Below, piece after piece: positions 1 to 5,442 of a stretch of DNA of 15,624 nucleotides. Numbering within the stretch: position 1 is the first letter of the stretch; the number at the start of each line of letters is the position of its first letter. The notes beneath the pieces are model-generated. The model was given only the letters and a program-made list of their open reading frames with translations. It did not search any database and was not told the DNA's origin. The stretch spans positions 1 through 15,624 of the forward strand of contig HF990365.1 of assembly GCA_000432775.1 (NCBI GenBank), in the 5' to 3' direction. Position numbers and translations under genes: made by a program. Source of the stretch: Alistipes sp. CAG:831. GTDB lineage: Bacteria; Bacteroidota; Bacteroidia; Bacteroidales; UBA932.

Positions 1-208
1 GCCATTTTAACGAATTTACTTCGGGGTGCAGTTGCTTTTTCAAATGCTTGAAAATCAGCGAACTGTAAATGCTGCTGCACATTTGACCTGTCTCAAAAGA
101 GGGCGGATGTGCAGTGAGTTTTGTAACAATCTGATTTACAGTAGTGTTTTTCTCTTCTGTGCACCACGAAGTAAATTCTTTAAAATCAGGGTTCAATATT
201 CTGCCCAT
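1..208 (-). CDS. Unrecognised protein, 5' part of a gene cut by the left window edge
   Basis: On the minus strand an ATG at 208-206 opens a frame that stays open for 69 codons to the window edge, so the gene is partial and its C-terminus is missing. The peptide begins MGRILNPDFKEFTSW and has ordinary protein composition (TEEKNTTVNQ, QMCSSIYSSLIFKHL), with no signal peptide or membrane segment. An in-frame TGA lies a few codons upstream of the ATG, which supports this start. A 17-codon reading frame (261-208) ends in TGATG directly over the start codon, so the two may be translationally coupled, or may be one gene split by a frameshift. The surrounding DNA is AT-rich compared with the rest of the window. 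I do not recognise the family. Reality of the gene is moderately likely; function is unknown. Confidence 0.45.
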   Translation of the reverse strand, partial: MGRILNPDFKEFTSWCTEEKNTTVNQIVTKLTAHPPSFETGQMCSSIYSSLIFKHLKKQLHPEVNSLKW

Positions 209-261
209 CAATTGCCCAAAGTCAGGAGATTTTCATTATGCGGCAGTTCTTTGAGTGTCAT
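208..261 (-). CDS. Possible 17-residue upstream peptide overlapping the next start
   Basis: ATG at 261-259 on the minus strand encodes MTLKELPHNENLLTLGN and stops at 210-208. Its stop overlaps the next start as TGATG. A purine-rich AGGAAG lies just before the ATG. It could be a leader peptide, the true N-terminus of the next gene separated by a frameshift, or chance. Only sequence comparison with homologues can decide. Confidence 0.2.
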   Translation of the reverse strand: MTLKELPHNENLLTLGN

Positions 262-534
262 ACACTTCCTGTAATCGCAGCAATATACGTGAAGTGGAGA
301 ATATGGTCATTTCTTGTGACAAGGGGTATTTTGCGGATAGACGTTTCGCAAAATATGGGCAATTTCGAGGCTTCTTGCATTTTGCTGCTTTGCAAATTTT
401 TGATATTCAGTGTTTTTATGCTTAACTAAAATGTGTAGTGACGCTTGGCCCAATCCGGCATTACACTTTGAGAAGTGCGGCAATGGAAGATAGGGATGTA
501 TTCGTAGCTTCGACAATGGGGCTTCCAGTCGGGC
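209..534. other. AT-rich stretch with no supported complete gene
   Basis: Apart from the possible 17-codon frame, this stretch contains a 69-codon minus-strand frame (516-307) that resembles no family I know and may be chance or a remnant. It also contains a perfect 9-bp inverted repeat (327-335 / 347-355). Lines inside it fall to about one third G+C, while the operon at 4-13 kb is often above 60 percent. This suggests foreign origin or decayed sequence. Confidence 0.5.
327..355. repeat. Perfect 9-bp inverted repeat with 11-base loop
   Basis: TATTTTGCG at 327-335 and CGCAAAATA at 347-355 are exact reverse complements around an 11-base spacer. It lies upstream of the partial minus-strand gene, so it could be an operator, a recombination site or an RNA hairpin. 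No T-tract follows, so it does not look like an intrinsic terminator. Confidence 0.4.
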
Positions 535-822
535 TCAAGGAGATTTTAGCAGCATCATCTGAATCAGGCTCCTGTCGGATATGAGGATGACGGCCTCTGC
601 ATTCTGATTGGCCTGCAGTGGTATCCGGTTCTGCCCGCGTATGCAGCTGCCGTCTGCCGCATCGCTTATGGCCAGCAGGGAGACCCCCTCGGCGGTCGGA
701 GAGCAGTACTTCGACAGGGTCTCAAGTGAGTACTCCCTGCCGTAGTGGCTGCATACCATGGCCAGGCAGGCCACGCCGCACTGCATGGAATCGTGCTGGA
801 GGATTAGAGGAAAGCTGGACAT
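535..822 (-). pseudogene. Truncated C39 peptidase domain of a peptide/bacteriocin ABC exporter
   Basis: The first ~54 residues match the N-terminal half of a C39 double-glycine peptidase, the domain that cleaves leader peptides at the front of peptide-exporting ABC transporters. The motif around the catalytic cysteine is clear: LQHDSMQCGVACLAMVCSHYG, with Cys15. The start of the next conserved block (SLETLSKYC, EGVSLLAISDAAD) follows. After about residue 54 the sequence loses family resemblance and ends at residue 95. The catalytic His and Asp, the membrane domain and the ATPase are absent; intact exporters of this type are roughly 700 residues. The start lies 9 bases after the stop of the beta-barrel fragment at 832-1305 on the same strand, so the two probably came from one export operon. 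Best read as a deletion remnant with a random tail. Confidence 0.75.
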
Positions 823-831
823 AGTATTACA

Positions 832-1305
832 TTATCTCTGGTCAGTAATCTGCTTGTATTCCTGAATGCTGTTGGCGTTGCGGCGGACGTTGACTTTCTT
901 GCCTCCGGAGAAATTCCATGTCAGCGTGAGTTCGGCGCGGGTCTCCTTGGTCCTGTTCCAGACAGACTGCATGTAGACCGGCGTCTCGATGATGGTCCTT
1001 CGCCCGTGGCGCCAGATGGTAAAGTCAAGACGCAATTCGACACGGTCGTCAAGGAATGTCTTGTAGAGGGAGCCGTTGATTTGGGCGACCGGTTTCCAGA
1101 GTGCGTCGAGCATGCGGCTCTCAGGTTCGTAGTAGGCGTATAGGGTGCCTCCAAAGGTGGAAGAGAAGGTGAAATTGTTTCTCAGGGAGAATTTCCACAT
1201 AGCCTGGTTCCTCACAGTATACCTGCTGGTCTGGGCATACTGCAGCATGAACGTAACGCCGGGTTTCATAGTCCACCACTTGAATGGCTGCAGGTTGCCC
1301 TCGAC
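832..1305 (-). pseudogene. C-terminal fragment of an outer-membrane beta-barrel (TonB-receptor-like) protein
   Basis: The minus-strand frame encodes alternating amphipathic strands typical of the C-terminal barrel of Bacteroidota outer-membrane proteins (OMP_b-brl_3-like), including FKWWTMKPGVTF, AYYEPESRMLDALWKP, LDDRVELRLDFTIW and RAELTLTWNFSGGKKVNV. An ATG occurs at 1269, but barrel-like sequence (GNLQPFKWWT) continues upstream to about 1299 and then meets an in-frame TGA at 1308-1306. This is therefore not a natural N-terminus: plug, signal peptide and most of the barrel are missing. Only ~150 codons remain where family members are several hundred residues longer. The C39 exporter remnant follows after 9 bases, an arrangement seen in Bacteroidota peptide-export loci. 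The breakpoint near 1300 coincides with the first codons of an unrelated plus-strand fragment. Confidence 0.7.
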
Positions 1306-1560
1306 TCAGAAAACAGCCAAAGAGTTGTACTTGCTGTTCTCAGGCACTTTGACAGGATTGCCGAGCCGAAACTGTACTTGGACCGCATCCTGTGGAAATA
1401 TGAGGAGGAGGGCGGTGTCCTTCCGCCACCCCAGCTGTCCGTAGCCTCGAACATACTCGCGGGGATGTGTACGGACATCCTTTTCCGGCTGGCCACCGGC
1501 AGCGTGGTCAAGACATTTCCCAAATTCTATTACTATTCGATTGCAGACGATGTGCTGTAA
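1301..1560 (+). pseudogene. 3' fragment of an unidentified plus-strand gene
   Basis: A plus-strand frame is open from at least 1270 to the TAA at 1558-1560 and reads like real protein from about 1301: DSENSQRVVLAVLRHFDRIA, KLYLDRILWKYEEEGG, LSVASNILAGMCTDILFRLA, ending FPKFYYYSIADDVL. No convincing start codon exists (a TTG at 1378 is the only conventional alternative), and the 5' side abuts the breakpoint with the minus-strand barrel fragment. It is therefore interpreted as the 3' end of a gene joined by a deletion or rearrangement. I do not recognise the family. Its place beside exporter and barrel remnants makes a former role in peptide modification or export conceivable, but nothing in the residues proves it. 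Confidence 0.4.
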
Positions 1561-1610
1561 ATCCGCATGAATTTATGTGGAAAAATCCGGACATTTTCTG
1601 AAAAAAAACC

Positions 1611-1618
1611 TAAATTTG
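1611..1618 (+). promoter_or_regulatory. Possible Bacteroidota -7 element for the peptidase gene
   Basis: TAAATTTG matches the TAnnTTTG -7 consensus of the Bacteroidota primary sigma factor and lies 36 bases before the ATG at 1655. No clear TTTG -33 element is found at the expected distance upstream, so the assignment is tentative. Confidence 0.35.
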
Positions 1619-1654
1619 GAAGATTAATCTATAATTCAACCAAAAGATCGGAAA

Positions 1655-3733
1655 ATGAAAAAAATACTATTGACAGTAGCCGCTGTCCTTTCTGTGGCAG
1701 CGGTCAGTGCACAGGAGAAGAAAAATCTCACTGTAGAGCAGCTTGCAGAGGGAATGCCGGCTGGAATCACAAATCCCATACCTGCCCCCGTCGGCTGGTA
1801 CGACAAAAACAATCTGATAGTCTCCGAGTCGCGGGAACTCGGCCTGTACAACATCAGGACCGGGGAGACCGTGCCCTATCAGAGGCCGGAACCTAAGGTG
1901 CAGCCCGCGATTCTGGAGGAGCTGGCCAAGACCGTGGACAACCCTATGTTCTCGCCGGACTCCACGAAGATCGCCTACACCAAGGACAATAACCTCTATG
2001 TGATGGACGTGGCCACGGGCGAGCATACGGCGCTGACTTCGGACGGCTCGGACCTGATCCTGAACGGCTGGTCCTCATGGGTGTACTACGAGGAGATACT
2101 CGGCCGGGCCACCCGCTACAAGGCTTTCTGGTGGTCTCCGGACAGCAGGCGTCTGGCCTACTACAAGTTCGATGACACCAATGTGCCCATGTTCCCCATC
2201 TATGACGCCAAGGGCAAGCACGGTACCCTGAACGAGACCCGCTATCCCAAGGCCGGAGACGAGAACCCCAAGGTGGAGATAGGCATGATGGACCTGGCCA
2301 CCGGCGAGACCGTCTGGGCGGATTTTGACCGGGACGAGGACCAGTACTTCGGCACTCCGTTCTGGAGCGCGGAGTCGGACAAGTTCATGGTGCCCTGGAT
2401 GCCCCGTGACCAGAACCACTTGATTCTCTACGAAGTGTCACCGGTTGACGGCTCGAAGAAACCCCTTTACGAGGAGCATCAGAAGACATGGATCGACTGG
2501 ATAGACGATATGGTTTTCACCGAGGACGGCTTCTACATGACCCGCGATTTCGACGGATGGGAGCAGATATACTTCCAGCCATTCGACGGCTCCCGGTACA
2601 CCAAGCTCACCGAGGGACACAACTGGGGCACCCGCATCCTGAAGCTGGACGAGGCCAAGGGCGTGCTCTTCTACACTTCGAGAGCCGAGATTTCCACCCG
2701 TTACGATGTCTACAGGCTTGACCTGAAGAAGCATACTTCCGAGCGCATCTCCTTCGGAGACTACAATTTCTCCAGCGTACAGATATCCCCCGACAACAAG
2801 TACTACGCCGCCCAGATATCCAACGTGTCCACTCCCACAAAGACCGTCCTGGTGAAGATAGGAAGCGGCAATAAGACCCAGTACACTGTCCTCGGCGATT
2901 CCAAGGGCCCCGAGTACGACAACTACAAGCTGGCCGAGGCACAGATGCTCTTCATCGAGGTGGACGGATACACCCTGCCCGCTTCCATCAGGCTCCCGAT
3001 AGACCTGGACACCAACCGGAAATACCCTGTCATCGTCTCCATGTACGGCGGCCCTAACTCCGGAACCGTAATGGACCGCTGGTCAGCCCCTTCGCCCTCC
3101 AACCAGCTCTGGGCCAATGAGGGAGTCATCCAGATATCCATCGACCACCGCGCCTCCGGCCACTGCGGCAAGGAGGGCGTGAACTACGTCTACCGCTCTC
3201 TCGGACAGACGGAGCTGGCCGATTATATCGAGTGGGTGAAGTATCTGAGGACATTGCCTTACGTGGACGCTGAGAAGATAGGCATCACCGGCTTCTCCTT
3301 CGGCGGCACTATGACAGTCCTGGCCCTTACGGACGGCGCCGACTATTTCCAGTACGGCATTGCCGGCGGCGGTGTGTATGACTGGCAGCTCTACGACAGC
3401 CATTATACCGAGAGGTACATGGACACCCCCGAGGACAATCCCGAGGGATACGCCTTTACCCGCGTATGGGAGCGTGCGGACAAATACCGCGGCGGCAAGG
3501 GCTCGATGCTCCGCATCACCCACGGCACGGCCGATGACAATGTCCACATGCAGAACACCCTCCAGCTCATCGACGCCCTTCAGAAGGCCGACAAGCAGTT
3601 CGAGCTGATGATCTACCCCGGCGGATATCACGGCTACAGGGGATATCAGGCCATCCACTCATCCAACTCCGACCTGATCTTCTGGTACCGCTGGCTTCTC
3701 GGAAGGGAAGTGCCTGAATGTCTGCTGAAATAA
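1655..3733 (+). CDS. Dipeptidyl peptidase IV-type serine peptidase (S9B), secreted
   Basis: Encodes a 692-residue enzyme expected to remove X-Pro or X-Ala dipeptides from peptide N-termini in the periplasm or at the cell surface. Residues 1-19 form a signal peptide (MKKILLTVAAVLSVAAVSA). A DPPIV_N beta-propeller spans about 40-420 and a Peptidase_S9 alpha/beta-hydrolase domain about 450-690. The catalytic triad can be placed: Ser548 in GFSFGG, Asp627 in HGTADDNVH and His659 in YPGGYHGYRG. The paired glutamates that bind the substrate amino terminus are present as E146-E147 in WVYYEEILGR. The nucleophile elbow reads GFSFGG rather than the commoner GWSYGG. Length is close to characterised Bacteroidota DPP IV (~720). 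Prolyl tripeptidyl peptidase is the closest alternative, but the EE pair and overall pattern favour DPP IV. The gene seems monocistronic: a -7-like element precedes it and a strong terminator follows 20 bases after the stop. Peptide nutrition is the likely role. Confidence 0.92.
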   Translation: MKKILLTVAAVLSVAAVSAQEKKNLTVEQLAEGMPAGITNPIPAPVGWYDKNNLIVSESRELGLYNIRTGETVPYQRPEPKVQPAILEELAKTVDNPMFSPDSTKIAYTKDNNLYVMDVATGEHTALTSDGSDLILNGWSSWVYYEEILGRATRYKAFWWSPDSRRLAYYKFDDTNVPMFPIYDAKGKHGTLNETRYPKAGDENPKVEIGMMDLATGETVWADFDRDEDQYFGTPFWSAESDKFMVPWMPRDQNHLILYEVSPVDGSKKPLYEEHQKTWIDWIDDMVFTEDGFYMTRDFDGWEQIYFQPFDGSRYTKLTEGHNWGTRILKLDEAKGVLFYTSRAEISTRYDVYRLDLKKHTSERISFGDYNFSSVQISPDNKYYAAQISNVSTPTKTVLVKIGSGNKTQYTVLGDSKGPEYDNYKLAEAQMLFIEVDGYTLPASIRLPIDLDTNRKYPVIVSMYGGPNSGTVMDRWSAPSPSNQLWANEGVIQISIDHRASGHCGKEGVNYVYRSLGQTELADYIEWVKYLRTLPYVDAEKIGITGFSFGGTMTVLALTDGADYFQYGIAGGGVYDWQLYDSHYTERYMDTPEDNPEGYAFTRVWERADKYRGGKGSMLRITHGTADDNVHMQNTLQLIDALQKADKQFELMIYPGGYHGYRGYQAIHSSNSDLIFWYRWLLGREVPECLLK

Positions 3734-3752
3734 GGCTTCAGGACAAAATATC

Positions 3753-3801
3753 CCGGCGGGTCTCCGCGCAGCATTGTCTGCCGGAGGCCCGCCGGTTTTT
3801 T
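3753..3801 (+). terminator. Strong intrinsic terminator after the peptidase gene
   Basis: CCGGCGGGTCTCCG (3753-3766) pairs with CGGAGGCCCGCCGG (3782-3795) over 14 positions with a single G-U wobble. GCAG/CTGC extends the stem inside the loop with one bulged base. Six T residues follow at 3796-3801. It separates the peptidase gene from the heme operon. Confidence 0.9.
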
Positions 3802-3816
3802 AATGCGATTCACATT

Positions 3817-3851
3817 AAATTGGGAGTGACAGGCAGGGGTAATCCCAATTT
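3817..3851. promoter_or_regulatory. Perfect 9-bp inverted repeat, candidate operator of the heme operon
   Basis: AAATTGGGA (3817-3825) and TCCCAATTT (3843-3851) are exact reverse complements, 26 bases centre to centre, with a 17-base spacer. The right arm ends 6 bases before the putative -33 element, so the repeat lies upstream of the transcript and is more likely a protein-binding site than an RNA hairpin. An iron- or heme-responsive regulator is a reasonable guess; the sequence itself does not identify the protein. Confidence 0.45.
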
Positions 3852-3857
3852 CTGACG

Positions 3858-3889
3858 ATTGTGCAGGTATGCCGCTTCAGGTAATTTTG
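3858..3889 (+). promoter_or_regulatory. Bacteroidota-type promoter of the heme operon
   Basis: TAATTTTG at 3882-3889 fits the TAnnTTTG -7 consensus exactly, and ATTG at 3858-3861 is a near match to the TTTG -33 element with a 20-base spacer, within the usual range. Transcription would begin near 3895, giving a leader of about 30 bases before the ATG at 3926. Confidence 0.6.
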
Positions 3890-3925
3890 CAGTGTCATTT
3901 TGAAGAATTAAAAAATATTATAAAA

Positions 3926-4756
3926 ATGAAACTGAGAAAATTGATTCCTGTAGCCGCAATGGCGGCTTTCGCAGCGGCAGGCTGCAATCCTGTAGAAGAA
4001 GTCAGACTGGCGGCAGAGGTCGCCGGAACCTATTCCGGCTGGTCGAAGGCCGAGTTCCAGTATTCTCCAACACCTATGGCAAGTGATGCCCAGACCATAA
4101 CAGTCACCGAGGAGACGGATGAGACGGTGTCGGTGAACTATACGTCCGATACCTGGGGAACATTTACCCTCACAGGGGTGACAGTGACCGAAAGCAACGG
4201 AACATACACACTCTCCGGCAGCGGCACGACTGTCATGGGTATGTCCGCCGAGTCTCAGAGTGAGTACGAGTGCACCCTGACCGCGACGGTAAGCGGCACT
4301 TCGGACTTCTCATTCGTATTCGAGGTTCCTGCGGTGATGGGCGGACTGACGATAACTGTAAGCCCTGGAGAAATACCGGCAAGCCTGCTGCTCAGCGGGA
4401 CTTATACCGGAACCCTGAACATGTCCGTCATGGGCAGTCCGATGGATCCTGTGGAGGACGCGACAGTGGTTCTGGAGGTCGCGGAGGACAATTCGGCGGT
4501 TCTGACGATTTCCAGCTTCGGCATGGGAATGATGACATTGGAGGATATTGCGGTGGACGTAGAGATTGCTGAGGCTGCGGACGGCAGCTATACCCTCACC
4601 GCGGAGAGCATAGATACCACGGCCGGAGACATCAATGTGACCGGCAGCCTTAGCGGTATGGTCTCGGCCGACGGCAGCAGTATTACCGTCAATGCCGAGA
4701 TTACTCCGGGAGCGATGCCGATGTCCATCACTGTGGAATTTGAAGGAACCAAGTAA
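3926..4756 (+). CDS. Calycin-like lipoprotein with two tandem domains, first gene of the heme operon
   Basis: Encodes 276 residues. The start at 3926 is chosen over an in-frame ATG at 3869 because it gives a proper lipoprotein signal (MKLRKLIPVAAMAAFAAAGC, lipidated Cys20) and because 3869 lies before the predicted promoter. The mature part is predicted all-beta and seems to contain two copies of a calycin-like domain (PF13944-like): about 28-150 opening with AGTYSGW, and about 152-276 opening with SGTYTGTLNMS. The protein is acidic, has no histidine, and has about 15 methionines, often clustered (VMGMS, MSVMGSPMDP, FGMGMM, AMPMS). Its TAA abuts the ATG of hmuY (TAAATG), so the two are almost certainly cotranslated. 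A surface or periplasmic ligand-binding role in heme capture is inferred from position and fold, not shown. It is not part of the classical six-gene hmu operon of Porphyromonas. Confidence 0.85.
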   Translation: MKLRKLIPVAAMAAFAAAGCNPVEEVRLAAEVAGTYSGWSKAEFQYSPTPMASDAQTITVTEETDETVSVNYTSDTWGTFTLTGVTVTESNGTYTLSGSGTTVMGMSAESQSEYECTLTATVSGTSDFSFVFEVPAVMGGLTITVSPGEIPASLLLSGTYTGTLNMSVMGSPMDPVEDATVVLEVAEDNSAVLTISSFGMGMMTLEDIAVDVEIAEAADGSYTLTAESIDTTAGDINVTGSLSGMVSADGSSITVNAEITPGAMPMSITVEFEGTK

Positions 4757-5440
4757 ATGAAAAGAATCCCAAAGCCATTACTAAAAATGTTGCAGGCGGG
4801 GGCGGCACTTCTCGCAGTGGTGTCGCTCCCCTCGTGCAACGGCATATTCGAGGGTATATACGATCAGCCGACGGAGATATCGGAGTTCGGCTTCACTAAG
4901 GTGGAGCAGGCCACTTCGTCGGGCACGATATATCTCGACGCTACTTCCTACACCCGTTGGAACTATATCGATTTCGAGACCTTTGCCCTGGATACGACTG
5001 TCATCGCGCAGGACGGGACAGAGACAGGAGACGTCACTGAAGGCTGGGACTTCGCAGTGCACCGTTACGATGTCAAGACCAATGGCGGCAGGGTCATTGA
5101 GACCGGTTATTCCTCAATAGACGACTTGCTGGCCTCTGGGGCCCTGCCTCAAGGGACTTACGTGGAGGATGTCTGGACGGAGGACCGTGTAACGGTGGAT
5201 ATGTCCGGAATGATGGACGGGGTCATACTGTATGCACCCTCGTGGTACAATCCTGAGCTTTCCAAGTGGCTGAATGTGGATACCTCCACCATGCCGCCCG
5301 TGTACACGATGTCCGGGAAGGTCTGCGTACTGATTACGTCCGAAGGAAAGGCTGCGGCGATAATGCTTACTAACTATATGAACGACAGCAAGGTCAAGGG
5401 ATTCATGACCATTGAATACGTATATCCCTTAGAGTTCTGA
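4757..5440 (+). CDS. hmuY: HmuY-family heme-binding lipoprotein
   Basis: A 227-residue lipoprotein with signal peptide and lipobox LPSC (Cys27), followed by an HmuY domain (PF14064-like) over about 40-225. The family signature is visible as GWDFAVHRYDVKTNGG at 97-112. HmuY is a hemophore-like surface protein that takes heme from host or bacterial heme proteins and passes it to HmuR. From memory, P. gingivalis HmuY binds heme with two histidines (134 and 166), while homologues from other Bacteroidales use methionines. Here the only histidine is His102, in the signature motif. Met149, Met152 or Met153 together with Met179 sit in the region expected for the ligands; the 27-residue spacing of Met152-Met179 equals that recalled for the Bacteroides vulgatus protein. 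The stop is 2 bases before hmuR. Family assignment is firm; ligand assignment is inference. Confidence 0.92.
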   Translation: MKRIPKPLLKMLQAGAALLAVVSLPSCNGIFEGIYDQPTEISEFGFTKVEQATSSGTIYLDATSYTRWNYIDFETFALDTTVIAQDGTETGDVTEGWDFAVHRYDVKTNGGRVIETGYSSIDDLLASGALPQGTYVEDVWTEDRVTVDMSGMMDGVILYAPSWYNPELSKWLNVDTSTMPPVYTMSGKVCVLITSEGKAAAIMLTNYMNDSKVKGFMTIEYVYPLEF

Positions 5441-5442
5441 CA

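Noticed and set aside
535..822. A complete small C39 peptidase
   Set aside because: Only the cysteine half of the fold is present; the His/Asp half is missing and the tail has no resemblance to the family.
2607..3658. Minus-strand frames of 111 and 191 codons opposite the peptidase gene
   Set aside because: They overlap the region encoding the catalytic domain and active-site motifs of the plus-strand gene; no family resemblance.
1655..3733. The peptidase gene as first gene of the heme operon
   Set aside because: A strong stem with six T residues and a separate promoter lie between it and the lipoprotein gene.
3869..3925. Upstream ATG as start of the calycin-like lipoprotein
   Set aside because: It would place 19 residues before a textbook lipoprotein signal, and lies upstream of the predicted transcription start.
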